Positions 35,901 through 48,205 of a stretch of 64,000 nucleotides of DNA are shown one piece after another. The translations under genes were made by a program, and so were the position numbers. Origin of the DNA: Eurosta solidaginis. Lineage: Eukaryota; Arthropoda; Insecta; Diptera; Tephritidae. Numbering within the stretch: position 1 is the stretch's first letter; the number at the start of each line of letters is the position of its first letter. The stretch is taken from NCBI RefSeq assembly GCF_040869045.1, contig NC_090322.1, positions 181,287,477 to 181,351,476 of the forward strand, given 5' to 3'. The notes below the pieces were generated by a model, which ran no database searches, was not told the DNA's origin, and saw only the letters and a list, made by a program, of their open reading frames with translations.

Positions 35901-37198
35901 CATAGAACTAAGGCCCACTCCCTTTTAAAATACTCATTAGCACCTTTCATTTAATACCCATATCGTACAAACAAATTCTAGAGTCACCCCTGGTCCACCT
36001 TTATGGCGATATCTCGAAAAGGCGCCCCTATAGAACTTAGGTCCACTCCCTTTTAAAATACTCATTAGCACCTTTCATTTGATACCCATATTGTACAAAC
36101 GCATTCTAGAGTCACCCCTGGTCCAAGTTTATGGCGATATCTCGAAAAGGTGTCCACCCATAGAACTAAGGCCCACTCCCTTTTAAAATACTCCTTAACA
36201 CCTTTCATTTGATACCCATATTGTACAAACGCATTCTAGAGTCACCCCTGGTCCACATTTATGGCGATATCTCGAAAAGGCGTCCACCCATAGAACTAAG
36301 GCCCACTCCCTTTTAAAATACTCATTAACATATTTCATTTAATACCCATATCGTACAAACAAATTTAGAGTCAGCCCTGGTCCACCTTTATGGCGATATC
36401 TCGAAAAGGCGTCCACCCATAGAACTAAGGCCCACTCCCTTTTAAAATACTCCTTAACACCTTTCATTTGATACCCATATTGTACAAACGCATTCTAGAG
36501 TCACCCCTGGTCCACGTTTATGGCGATATCTCGAAAAGGCGTCCACCCATAGAACTAAGGCCCACTCCCTTTTAAAATACTCATTAGCACCTTTCATTTA
36601 ATACCCATATCGTACAAACAAATTCTAGAGTCACCCCTGGTCCACCTTTATGGCGATATCTCGAAAAGGCGTCCCCTATAGAACTTAGGCCCACTCCCTT
36701 TTAAAATACTCATTAGCACCTTTCATTTGATACCCATATTGTACAAACGCATTCTAGAGTCACCCCTGGTCCAAGTTTATGGCGATATCTCGAAAAGGTG
36801 TCCACCCATAGAACTAAGGCCCACTCCCTTTTAAAATACTCCTTAACACCTTTCATTTGATACCCATATTGTACAAACGCATTCTAGAGTCACCCCTGGT
36901 CCACATTTATGGCGATATCTCGAAAAGGCGTCCACCCATAGAACTAAGGCCCACTCCCTTTTAAAATACTCATTAACATATTTCATTTAATACCCATATC
37001 GTACAAACAAATTCTAGAGTCACCCCTGGTCCACCTTTATGGCGATATCTCGAAAAGGCGTCCACCCATAGAACTAAGGCCCACTCCCTTTTAAAATACT
37101 CCTTAACACCTTTCATTTGATACCCATATTGTACAAACGCATTCTAGAGTCACCCCTGGTCCACGTTTATGGCGATATCTCGAAAAGGCGTCCACCCA
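32942..37198 (+). mobile_element. Helentron/INE-1-like element E, D1 copy, truncated by duplication junction
   Basis: The 5' end TTTTTATACTCAGTTGAGC at 32942 is followed by the GTCC microsatellite (about 33088-33105), ATTTGGTATGTAG and CCACGCCCAC blocks. The element is split by a solo LTR at 33982-34577. It resumes with about 18 monomers of 129 bp (34850-37198), and the array stops abruptly at the D1/D2 junction with no 3' hairpin. The array contains a 647-bp direct duplication of five monomers. Confidence 0.85.
33982..34577 (+). mobile_element. Solo LTR of Ty3/gypsy element, flanked by ATAA
   Basis: This 596-bp LTR starts TGTAACGAA and ends TTCGTTACA, with ATAA on both sides as target duplication. 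It carries CTATAAAAGC (TATA) near 34281 and TAATAAAGG (poly(A) signal) near 34468. At four positions that distinguish the 5' and 3' LTRs of the D2 element, it matches the 5' LTR at the first two and the 3' LTR at the last two. This is the product expected from LTR-LTR recombination. Confidence 0.9.
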
Positions 37199-37338
37199 TG
37201 TCTCGTTCTCTTCACATTAATAAAAATGTATTTTACTATTCCTTTTTCGAACGTCAGGAAACTTTGGTGAGATTCCCAATCCAGTGGCGTCTGTTTTGCA
37301 TTCGCATAAAATGTTTTCCCATTGATTTCTGATCAGAT

Positions 37339-37733
37339 TTAAATCAGAGATAAACTTTCTAAGTTTATAACTTCGATATCGATCGTAGTATCCCTGGCTT
37401 GCAGAATAATATTTCTTTCTTTAATAACTGTCAAAATCTTGAGCCAAATGGAGGAAAACAAAATACATTCAAACTTGCTGATGTATTGAATAACGCCATT
37501 AACATCACCATATGTTTCCGCTGTCAAATTTAGCCCAAGTAACTCGTTTAATGCCTGTTTCAATCCTTGGCTACGATTTGCAAAAGGCTTAACTGCCTCA
37601 ACTTATAATTTATTTATTTTCTGTTAGCAAGAATCTTGATAGCATTTTGAGATTCCCGGGCCCCTCCAAAGCCCGGGTCCGGGGTAAATGACCCCCTCAG
37701 CCCCCCCCCCCCCCCCCCCTCTCGTCGGGCCTG
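37339..37733 (-). pseudogene. hAT transposase fragment and right end (D2 copy)
   Basis: This is a second copy of the 28881-29270 part. The same 74-codon minus-strand frame lies at 37563-37339, and the hAT right end closes at 37733 as ...GGGCCTG. Here the terminal bases read CAGGCCCGACGAGAG inward, better preserved than in D1. The C run next to it is longer (about 37699-37718). Confidence 0.7.
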
Positions 37734-38877
37734 AGTAGAGGTGCTATCAAGTTTGGTCATATATAAAATTTGGTTGGAATGGGATAAAATTTTTTATATA
37801 AAATCCGTGCTCTTAGTTTCCAGTTATAGTTGAGGTTAGTGTTTTCTAGGTCCAATTTTCTTTAAATTTGAAATGTGTCCTTAATTGGTGACCACAAAGC
37901 TTTTGTGCAAATTTTCATTGATCTGCGAAGACTTCTTCGAGACCTACAACTTGATATTGCACGACGAACGCTTGAAAGTCTTATAAAGCGAAATATTTGC
38001 GAAAAAGTGATTTGTGTAACCATTGGCCATTGACTACCTAAAATTTTACTGGAGTCCATAGCAACCAGGGATAGTCTTATGTCACATACTAATCCTTCTC
38101 TGTACGAAATGTTTTTCTTTTATAATTAAAAAGTAAATATTATCTAGCGATCATGGGGTTTAATTAGTATCTCCTTTATTTATTGAACTGAAAAGAACAC
38201 AAAAGATTTGCTAACGAGAAATTAATTAAGTTTTCCATTGTGTCGTGTGAATAAATATAAATAAGGAAACGTTTTTTCTTCAACTTTCCAGAATTTTGTA
38301 TGGAAAAAACTTAAAAATATAGGTTAAAAAAAAATATAGGTTAAAGCTATAAAAAATAAATGTTTTAATCATTTGGCCCATTGTCTTGTTAAAGAATAAA
38401 CAATCATATAATCAAAAACGTGGACAAACATATTTCAATGCGGATATACACATGACATAATCCCAAACGGCATAGCGCCAAGTTTTTTACTTTAGATTAT
38501 GTCACTACTTATGAGGTGTCATAATCTCAATTGGGATAATGTCACATCTGAGTCTAAAGTGAAAATTTACATAAACAACTCAAAGGCCGAACACCTAAGT
38601 TCGAGATCCTCTAGGATCCATTAATTTCAAGAAGTTTACCAAGGTTTTTCGGGCAACAGTCATCTTTTGACCCACCTTTCCGCCTTAACAATTTTTTGTG
38701 AAAGAAATTACACACATAGAAATTTTGGTGTCAAAACCGCACTTTGTGCTGTTGTTCTACATAAAACAAACAACATAATGGGCAATCACCCAAACACTTT
38801 AACATTGCACTATTTTGGTGCTAAATTTAAAACTACACCAAAAATAAGTTTATTTATTATTCCTCTTGGTAGCCACT
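37734..38877. other. AT-rich non-coding part of D2
   Basis: Second copy of 29271-30419, with the same nested palindromes near 38452-38545. No gene. Confidence 0.4.
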
Positions 38878-40020
38878 GAACAGCCGTTTAGTGGAGAGCT
38901 AATGTGGGAAGAAGATATCCTGGCATAAGGACTAGCTGGGGGATTTTCATCAGCAGCCTCTGTCCAGCACAAGGTGTGGCTGCAAGCGGGCGTTTGCCTT
39001 GGAACAAGCGGCTCGCTATATAAAAGTGCAAATAATATGCTGAGCGGGTTGTGCGCTGGGCTTGGGGCCCGCCACGTCAAACCTTACATCAATGAAGAAT
39101 TCAACAAAGCGTCGGATACGAAGACAACCTTTAACTGATGACTAATATGGCAAAAGTTAAAACGTCTATGATTTGAGGCCAAGCACCTGGAATATCCGTT
39201 CGCACTACGCACTTCGTACTGCCGCCGAGAAAAAATTGATTACCGGCGGTCACGGAAAACATTTGGCACGATGAAGAATGCCGCGTTGCAACCGAAAGAA
39301 AAGATACTGTGTACAGGGCTTTGTTAAAAGCAAGCGAAACAAGAAGAGTGTATGAACGCTACCGCGAGTTGTAATGGAAAGCGAACCGCCCTTTCAGGAA
39401 GAAAAAAGCAGAGGCAGAAAGGCGTGAGTTCGAGGAGTTTAAGCTGCTAGCCACCAGGAATAACATCCTCAAATTTTACCAAAAAATTCGGCGACAGACG
39501 GAAGGTTTTAAGTCCGTGGCATGGTCCTGTAAGCACGAATATCGATGTCCAGAGAGTACTTAGATTATGGAAGGAACAATTCTCTGTTCTCCTAAATAGA
39601 GACAGCGATGTACTACACAGGTCACCCATTTTTATATCTCATATAAGGTCCTGTCACGTCTTTCGTGCGAAAGATTGAAGACCAGTGCGGCCTCAGACCT
39701 GGTAATTCTACCTTCGAACAATTCCCCAAATCTTGGAAAAAAAACCGTGAAAAAATTGGCACACATCACCTCTTCGTTGATAGCATGAAAAGGAGCTGCC
39801 TATATGCCACTATGGTTTCCATGCGAAACTTATACGGCTGTGCAAAATTGCGTTGAGCAACACCATCAGCTCAGTCAAAATTGGGAAGGACCTCTCCGAG
39901 CCGACCGAAACTAAACGAGGTTTCAGACAGGTTGACCCGCTATCGTGCGATTTCTTTAATTTGATGCTGGATAAAATGATACCAGCTGCAGAACTTAAGC
40001 GCTCTGGAAGAATATTTCAT
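38878..40020 (+). pseudogene. Non-LTR reverse transcriptase fragment (D2 copy)
   Basis: Second copy of 30420-31570 with the same broken reading frames and RT blocks (RGFRQVDPLS near 39915). A small deletion near 39400 removes bases present in the D1 copy, so the two have drifted independently. Dead. Confidence 0.75.
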
Positions 40021-40628
40021 TAAAGCGTACAATTGAAATATTAAAATTAATAAGAGGAATGTTTCATGATGCATAATGCCGCAAATGTATTGCATAGGTG
40101 GGTATGACGCATAATGCTACACCATCCGCCTTAGAAAAAGAGGCTTATATAATTGTGTGAACAATTGTGTAAGACTCTTTGTTTGAGTTTTGAATGCTTT
40201 TGGTAACTTGATATGAAAGTGAAAGAGTTTGTGTACTTTGTTTCTAATATGCTGACCTTGATACTTTTATTATTTTTACATTTTTTTTTTTAACAATGTT
40301 TTGTACAAGTATTTTTCGCATAAAAATTTGAAATTTAACGATTATTTTACTTATTTTATTTATTTTACATCCGGATTTTAAATGTGTGCACCTACCTAAA
40401 ATCCGCTTGTCTTTAGAAATTTTTGTTAAATAACCGAGTAAATTGGAATGCTTATTTTACGATTATTTACTTTAAATTATAATTAACTAATTAATTCTCT
40501 TTTCAAAAATCACAATAGCGAGAGGTTACTACATCGTATGAATTAATAGGAGGCAATGAAAAAATCCCTCATGGAAAACATTTGGCATGAATGTTTTGTT
40601 TTCCATCGAGTTTCACGCCACTCGTAGC

Positions 40629-40869
40629 AAACTGGTGGATCTTACTTTAATTTGTCCTCTTTGGTATTTCGGCCAACTTTCAACAGCATGCTCCGTTTTT
40701 AGTTTTTCTTAAAAATTGGTGGGACGGGACCTACATGTATTATGTCGACTCCGAACGGCATCTACAAGGCAGATGAATTTTCATGGCAGAAATACACTCG
40801 GAGTGTTTGCCGTATCATTGCGGAGGGGCGACTCCGCTTAGAAAAACTTGTTTCTAAAGGCGGAGCATA
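40629..40869 (-). repeat. SINE body remnant (D2 copy)
   Basis: Second copy of the SINE body stretch at 32180-32420. AT-rich spacers on either side (40021-40628 and 40870-41390) hold nothing else I can recognise. Confidence 0.55.
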
Positions 40870-42429
40870 CTGTCACTACAAAAAATCGGTTAACCGAAGA
40901 CAAACAACTTGGTTATTCGATATTCGGAATTTATTTTCAACCGGTTTGATTAACCGAGTCAATCACCATAGTAGCCATCAACGTATATATGTACCAGCGA
41001 ACCAAACAGTCTTTGGCTTGTAGTATTTCAAAACTTTCCACACCCACATACACTCTCTGTTGTGTACGCGTGAATCTTATTTGGTAATTAAGTTACATAA
41101 ATATTTGTTTCTTTTCCTAAACTCTAATTGTGTTTGAACGTACTTAAAATTATAAAACAATCTCTTTGTGCTTAAAGACCTTGGAAAAGTTGACATAGTC
41201 ATAATGTTTTAGTCATAACCATATTTTTACTTATCAATATTAATTGGCATCAGTTATTGCCTAAACCTAAAAATCGTGAAATTTTCATAAAAATGAAGAA
41301 AACGCAAAACAGTACAAACATATTCCACAAATAATAAGTATCTTAATCAAAACGTATTACAAAAACTTAACAAATTCACCAATTCCAATATTTTTATACT
41401 CAGTTGAGCAGAGCTCAAAGAGTATATTAACTTTGATTGGATAACGGTTGGTTGTACAGGTATAAAGAAATCGGGATAGATATAGACTTCCATATATCAA
41501 AATCATCAGTATCGAAAAAAAATTCGGTTGAGCCATGTCCGTCCGTCCGTCCGTTAACACGATAACTTGAGTAAATTTTTAGGTATCTTGATGAAATTTG
41601 GTATGTAGGTTCCTGGGCACGCCCACTTTTTCGATATCGAAAATTTCGAAAAATTGAAAAAGTGCGATAATTCATTACCAAATATAGATAAAGCGATGAA
41701 ACTTGGTAGGTGAGTTGAACTTATGACACAGAATAGAAAACTAGTAAAATTTTGGACAATGGGCGTGGCACCGCCCACTTTTAAAAGAAGGTAATTTAGA
41801 AGTTTTGCAAGCTGTAATTTGGCAGTCGTTGAAGATATCATGATTCAATTTGGCAGGAACGTTACTCTTATTATGTATGCTTAATAAAAATTAGCAAAAT
41901 CGGAGAACGCCCGCGCCCACTTTAAAAAAAAAAAATTTTTTAAAGTCAAATTTTAAAAGAAAAGTTAATATCTTTACAGTATATAAGTAAATTATGTCAA
42001 CATTCAACTCCAGTAATGATATGGTGCAACAAAAAAAAATTTAAAAGAAATTTTCAAAACGGCGTGGCTCCGCCCTTTTTCATTTAATTTGTCTATGATA
42101 CTTTTAATGCCATATGTCGAACAAAACATTACCAATCCTTGTGAAATTTGGTAGAGGCTTAGATTCTAGGACGATAACTGCTTTCTGTGAAAAAGGGCGA
42201 AATCGGTTGAAGCCACGCCCAGTTTTTATACACAGTCGACCTCCTGCCCTTCCGCTCGGCCGTTAACACGATAAGTTGAGCAAAAATCGATATATCTTTA
42301 CCAAAGTCAGTTCACGTATTTATCTGAACTCACTTTATATTGGTGTATAAAATGGCCGAAATCCGACTATGACCACGCCCACTTTTTCGATATCGAAAAT
42401 TACTAAAAATTAAAAAAATGCCATAATAA

Positions 42430-43026
42430 TGTAACGAATGTTAGCAGCACTGAGCGATGCTATCGTCTCTAAGCCGATGCTAACCAGTGACGTGAATGCA
42501 CATCAATAATTCAAACATTATGTATCTACATAAACGAATAAATAATTGCGTCTACACATATGTACGTATACGAGCAGCGGAGCGGCAATGCACAAACACA
42601 TGCATATATCTTATTTGAGTTGTCACAAGAGAGCAATAATTTGTGCACGTAGTTGTGGCTGGCGATTTTGTAGCCGAACTAACTAGTAACTTCTGGAAAT
42701 CGAAGAGCCTAGAAGTATGCAACGTAAACTATAAAAGCGGGGCAGGCGAGTAAGAAGTAATTCAGTTTGATTTGAGTTGTCAAGCAGTTTGATTAAGACG
42801 ATATCTAGCGAGCAATAGCAGTGTTATTTTGAATAGTAGAGTTTCATTGAGCTATCAAACAGTGTGGTTATTAAGCAAGCTATTCGTTGCACAGTTTGTT
42901 ATTGTGAAGTACTTTAATAAAGGCCATTTTGCATTATTACAAATTGGAGTTATTTATTCAACAGTTTAGTGATTCGAACTTAGCAGAGGATTGCAAATAA
43001 GAGGATTTGCAAGCAAATTCGTTACA
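42430..43026 (+). mobile_element. 5' LTR of Ty3/gypsy element
   Basis: A 597-bp LTR, TGTAACGAA...TTCGTTACA, preceded by target base string ATAA at 42426-42429. Contains TATAAAAGC at 42730 and AATAAA at 42916-42921, giving the usual U3-R order. Differs from the 3' LTR at about four positions, so the insertion is fairly young. Confidence 0.92.
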
Positions 43027-43028
43027 AT

Positions 43029-43040
43029 TGGTGTCAGAAG
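43029..43040 (+). promoter_or_regulatory. Primer-binding site
   Basis: TGGTGTCAGAAG begins two bases after the 5' LTR. It starts with TGG as required to pair with a tRNA CCA end. The acceptor sequence implied would suit a leucine-type tRNA, an inference I could not check. Confidence 0.6.
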
Positions 43041-43077
43041 AGGAATTGTTGAATAAATTCTAGAGGACAACAAGGAC

Positions 43078-45049
43078 ATGGCAAAGTTAAGTGAATTGAA
43101 GATCCCGCAACTGAAGAAGGAATTGGAGAGCCGTGGATTGAATACAAGCGGCGTTAAACTCGAACTTCAGGCACGGCTACGAGAAGCAATGGAAGCAGAA
43201 GGAATTGATGTGGAAGAGCATGTCTTTCATCTTGATGGCGAGGAGACAACAAAAATTGAAGAGAAAAATGAAACACCGCAGACAATGGCGAACACAGACC
43301 TGAACATGATATTGGCTGCAATATCGGCACAAATGTCCGAAATGTCATCACAAATATCTACCAACATGTCATCACAATTGGAAGAACAGAAGACACATAT
43401 TGCAGAAATGTCGTCAGAAATAACATCGAAGATTGAAGCACAAGAAACACGTATAACAGAAATGTCATCACAAATATCCACAAATATGTCATCACAGCTG
43501 GAAGAACAAAAGACATATATGGCAACCCAACTGAAAGAACAAGAGACACGCATAACAGTACAACTAGAAGCACAAGAGGCGCGTATATCATCAAAACTCG
43601 AAGCGCGCATGGACGAAAAAATAATGCAGTTTGAAAAAAAATTCGAGGCAGAGGTGGATGCGTTGAGAGGTCGTATACAGGAATTGCAACTTAATCGGCC
43701 GGCTGCTTCAGCGAGTAATCCAAAGGTAAAGACACCATCCTTTGACGGTTCTGTTCCTTTTCAGGTCTTTAAGCTACAGTTTGAGAAGACCGCAGCAGTG
43801 AACCAATGGAATGCGGAAGATAAAGTTGCTGCACTGTTCGTGGCATTGAAAGGGCCTGCAGCGGAAATTTTACAGACGATTCCAGAGTACGAACGGAACA
43901 GTTATGAATCATTGATGGCTGCTGTAGAACGACGTTATGGAAGCGAGCATAGGAAACAGATATTCCAAATTGAGTTGCAAAACCGCTACCAAAAAGCAAA
44001 TGAGACATTGCAGGAGTTTGCTTCAGATATTGAAAGATTGGCTCATCTTGCAAATGCGGACGCACCCGTGGAATACACTGAAAGGGTAAAACTCCAGAGC
44101 TTCATAAATGGCATACGAGATGTGGAAACGAAGCGGGCTACATATGCGAATCCAAAACTAACGTTTGCTGAAACGGTATCGCATGCACTGACTCAGGAAA
44201 CAGCCTCACTTTTGAGTAAGCCAGCGTACAAAGCTCGCCGTGTGGAAGTAGAAAGGCCAGAGTGGGTAGACGCAATATTGGAGGCGCTGAAAGGATCGCA
44301 AAAGCGGAGTGAAGAAGTTATCAAGTGCTTCAAATGCGGGAAGTCCGGTCACATTGCACGTCATTGCAATCTTGGTCCTAATAGTTCCAACAATGTGGGT
44401 GGCCGTAAACGAAAAGCTGGAGGAGATGAGCAAGAGCGAGTAAGAGGTAGAGAGCTAGATCCAGCAATTGAATGCCCTGTGATATCTGTGTCGCAAATTG
44501 GCAGAAAATCGAGCAGTCTTACCGTCGGAGGGAATGTGAATGGCAAAGAACGAGTACTGACTGTAGATACGGGCGCATCTCATCCCTTGATCCGATCTGA
44601 CTTGGTCAACAGGAGAGTAAAACCGTTACCTGGAGCAAAGTTGCGTACGGTCACTGGCGAGTATAACCAAGTTCAGGGAGAAGTGATATGTGAAGTATTG
44701 ATTGGGAAGGTCATGGTTCTACACAAGTTTGTTGTGGCGGAGATTGTTGATGAAGTCATATTGGGAGTGGACTTCTTGGTTGACCATGACATCAAGATCG
44801 ATATGCAGAGAAGGGTGATGCATTATAAGAACCAGGATGTGCCAATTAACTTCAGTTTGGAAAAAGGGTTCAGCAGTAATCGGGTACTGGTGGAGAAGAC
44901 TCGACGAAGGCCACGAAATTCAAAGGTAAAGGTTGATGGAACAAATGGGCCAAACAAATCAAAACCGAAGGTACCTGTGAGAGAAACGCTGGCATTGAAA
45001 AGCCCTAACGGACGTACTAAAACGAAGAAAGAATGCAAGGGTGGTTTCA
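43078..45049 (+). pseudogene. gag: Gag-protease of Ty3/gypsy element, with N-terminal SAP domain
   Basis: The frame starts ATGGCAAAG at 43078 and stays open until it runs into array sequence at 45049. Residues 1-37 form a SAP motif (LSELKIPQLKKELESRGL, then GVKLELQARL), a DNA-binding fold unusual in Gag. Residues about 80-205 are a coiled coil built from repeated MSSQ/LEEQ blocks. About 218-385 is the retrotransposon Gag region. A zinc knuckle CFKCGKSGHIARHC is near 417-430. The aspartic protease follows, with VDTGAS near 495 and ILGVDFL near 560. Gag would package RNA and protease would process the polyprotein. Reverse transcriptase, RNase H and the integrase core are absent, so the copy cannot replicate alone. 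The frame is cut by the 45049 junction. Confidence 0.88.
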
Positions 45050-47000
45050 TTAACACCTTTCATTTAATACCCATATCGTTCAAACAAATTCTAGAGTCAC
45101 CCCTGGTCCACCTTTATGGCGATATCTCGAAAAGGCGTCCCCTATAGAACTTAGGCCCACTCCCTTTTAAAATACTCATTAGCACCTTTCATTTGATACC
45201 CATATTGTACAAACGCATTCTAGAGTCACCCCTGGTCCACCTTTATGGCGATATCTCGAAAAGGCGTCCACCCATAGAACTAAGGCCCACTCCCTTTTAA
45301 AACACTTATTAACACCTTTCGTTTGATACCCATATTGTACAAACGCATTCTAGAGTCAACCCTGGTCCACTTTTATAACGATATTCCAAAAAGGCGTCCA
45401 CCCATAGAACTAAGGCCCACTCCCTTTTAAAATACTCATTAACACCTTTCATTTAATACCCATATCGTACAAACAAATTCTAGAGTCACCCCTGGTCCAC
45501 ATTTATGGCGATATCTCGAAAAGGCGTCCACCCATAGAACTAAGGCCCACTCCCTTTTAAAATACTCCTTAACACCTTTCATTTGATACCCATATTGTAC
45601 AAACGCATTCTAGAGTCACCCCTGGTCCACGTTTATCGCGATATCTCGAAAAGGCGTCCCCCATAGAACTAAGGCCCACTCCCTTTTAAAATACTCCTTA
45701 ACACCTTTCATTTGATACCCATATTGTACAAACGCATTCTAGAGTCACCCCTGGTCCACGTTTATGGCGATATCTCGAAAAGGCGTCCACCCATAGAACT
45801 AAGGCCCGCTCCCTTTTAAACTACTCATTAACACCTTTCATTTGATACCCATATTGTACAAACAAATTCTAGAGTCAGCCCTTGTCCACCGTTATGGCGA
45901 TATCCCTAAATGGCGTCCATCTATAGAACTATGGCCCACTCCCTCTAAAAATACTCTTTAATACCTTCCATTTGAAACCCATGTCATACAAACACATTCC
46001 AGGGTTACCCTAGGTTCATTTTACTACGAGGTGATTTTCCCTTATTTTGTCTCCATAGCTCTCAACTGAGTATGTAATGTTCGGTTACACCCGAACTTAG
46101 CCTTCCTTACTTGTTGTTATAACTTTTGATAACTAGCAACTGATGACGTCGCGAGTGTCGAAACAATTGTTTTGCCAAACAAAGCAAACATATACATATC
46201 TAATATATAAAATTCTTCTGTCGCGGTTTTAGAGGCTGAACTCCTCCTAAATGGCTGAACCGATTCTCATGAAATTTTGTGAGTATATTGGGTAGGTCTG
46301 AGAATCGGCCAACGTCTACCTTTTTTTTTCGCTACGTGTCTAGGGTCTTGAGATCAAAACGTGGACCTGGGTACCCCTAGAATGTGTTTATACAAAATGG
46401 ATATCAAATGAAAGCTGTTGATGAGTGCTATAGTACAGGATAATTTTCATACCGCTGGGTGACTAGGGTCTCGAGATATAGGCCGAAACGTGGACCCGTA
46501 TACCCCTAGAATGTGTTTATACAATATGGATATCAGATGAAAGCTGTTGATGAGTGCGATAGTATAGGATAATTTTCATACTCCTGGGTGACTAGGGTCT
46601 CAAGATATAGCCCAAAACGTGGACCCGGGTACCCCTAGAATGTGTTTATACAATATGGATATCAAATGAAAACTGTTGATGAGTTCTATAGGACAGGATA
46701 ATTTTCATACCCCTGGGTGACTAGGGTCTCGAGATGTATGCCAAAACGTGAACCCGGATACACCTAGAATGTGTTTTTACCTTATGGGTATCAAATTGAA
46801 GCTGTTGATGTATTCTTTAGTACAGAGTAAGTATTACACCGCTGGGTGACTACGGTCTCGAGACATAGGCCAAAACATGGTCCCGGATACACCTAGAATG
46901 TGTTTTTATATTATGGGTATCAAATTGAAGCTGCTGATGTATGCTTTAGTACAGAGTAAGTATTACACCGCTGGGTGACTACGGTCTCGAGTTATAGGCC
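45050..47000 (+). repeat. 1.95 kb insert copied from the downstream array and Helitron start
   Basis: The insert matches 50212-52167 in order. It has Helentron array monomers, the Helentron 3' end (closing at 46115), the short dispersed repeat, and a 5' piece of the canonical Helitron from 46199 with its own 129-bp array. It interrupts the retroelement. The 188 bp of retroelement sequence on its left (44862-45049) is repeated on its right (47001-47188). Junction overlaps are CA on the left and AAAA on the right. Confidence 0.88.
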
Positions 47001-47598
47001 AAAAGGGTTCAGCAGTAATCGGGTACTGGTGGAGAAGACTCGACGAAGGCCACGAAATTCAAAGGTAAAGGTTGATGGAACAAATGGGCCAAACAAATCA
47101 AAACCGAAGGTACCTGTGAGAGAAACGCTGGCATTGAAAAGCCCTAACGGACGTACTAAAACGAAGAAAGAATGCAAGGGTGGTTTCAAGCCAAGGCACA
47201 CTGCTGTTGTGAAGCGTCGGAACGATACTGATTATGCAAAGCAAATCCGTCCAGCGCAAGCTCTGCGAAGTAGTTCTTCATTGGCCGAGCAACAGAGTGC
47301 GAGGGAACGATCCAGGATAATGAGTAGTAAGATGAAACACAGGTACGACAAGGAAAATAATTCGGAAGGTTTCCGGGAGGGAGATTTGGTACTGCTATAC
47401 AACCCTCACCGGCGGAAAGGTGTTCCACCCAAATATCGGTGCAGTTGGGAAGGCCCGTACAGAGTTGTGAAGACGATCAGTGATGTCATCTGCCGCATAC
47501 AAGCAATTGGGAAATCACGAAATAGAAGAGTGGTACATTTGGCGATGCTAGCAGCGTTTAGATCGAGAGATTTGTCTGATCGGGACGATCAGACTTAG
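47001..47598 (+). pseudogene. pol: Ty3/gypsy pol tail: integrase C-terminal (GPY/F-like) region
   Basis: The frame repeats the post-protease segment already seen at 44862-45049. It continues into FREGDLVLLYNPHRRKG, then WEGPYRVVKTISDVICRIQ and VVHLAMLAAFRS, ending at TAG 47596-47598. GDxVLLYNP...WEGPYxV is the C-terminal module of Ty3/gypsy integrases, thought to guide target choice. The integrase zinc finger and DDE core are missing. Since the upstream junction near 47190 is seamless in frame, the large deletion (RT to integrase core) probably predates the 1.95 kb insert. Confidence 0.85.
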
Positions 47599-47609
47599 GT
47601 GGAGGGCAG
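47597..47609 (+). promoter_or_regulatory. Polypurine tract
   Basis: AGGTGGAGGGCAG directly abuts the 3' LTR and would prime plus-strand synthesis. It overlaps the pol stop codon. Confidence 0.6.
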
Positions 47610-48205
47610 TGTAACGAATGTTAGCAGCACTGAGCGATGCTATCGTCTCTAAGCCGATGCTAACCAGTGACGTGAATGCACATCAATAATTCAAACATTA
47701 TGTATCTACATAAACGAATAAATAATTGCGTCTACACATATGTACGTATACGAGCTGCGGAGCGGCAATGCACAAACACATGCATATATCTTATTTGAGT
47801 TGTCACAAGAGAGCAATAATTTGTGCACGTAGTTGTGGCTGGCGATTTTGTAGCCGAACTAACTAGTAACTTCTGGAAATCGAAGAGCCTAGAAGTATGC
47901 AACGTAAAGTATAAAAGCGGGGCAGGCGAGTAAGAAGTAATTCAGTTTGATTTGAGTTGTCAAGCAGTTTGATTAAGACGATATCTAGCGAGCAATAGCA
48001 GTGTTATTTTGAATAGTAGAGTTTCATTGAGCTATCAATCAGTGTGGTTATTAAGCAAGCTATTCGTTGCACAGTTTGTTATTGTGAAGTACTTTAATAA
48101 AGGCCATTTTGCATTATTACAAATTGGAGTTATTTATTCAACAGTTTAGTGATTCGAACTTAGCAGAGGATTGCAAATAAGAGGATTTGCAACAAATTCG
48201 TTACA
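47610..48205 (+). mobile_element. 3' LTR of Ty3/gypsy element
   Basis: 596 bp, same termini as the 5' LTR, followed by ATAA at 48206-48209, completing the 4-bp target duplication. Diagnostic bases differ from the 5' LTR at 47756, 47909 and 48039 and by one missing base near the end. Confidence 0.92.

Larger units (their letters stand above)
28741..37198. repeat. Large tandem duplication, unit D1
   Basis: From TGTCTCGTTC at 28741 the sequence repeats from 37199 onward with an offset of 8458 bases near the left end and about 8448 at the LTR. Differences are a handful of substitutions and small indels, including a longer C run in D2 near 37700. D1 contains part of the hAT, a non-LTR fragment, SINE body sequence and Helentron E carrying a solo LTR. 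It ends inside the 129-bp array where the second copy starts. Confidence 0.9.
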
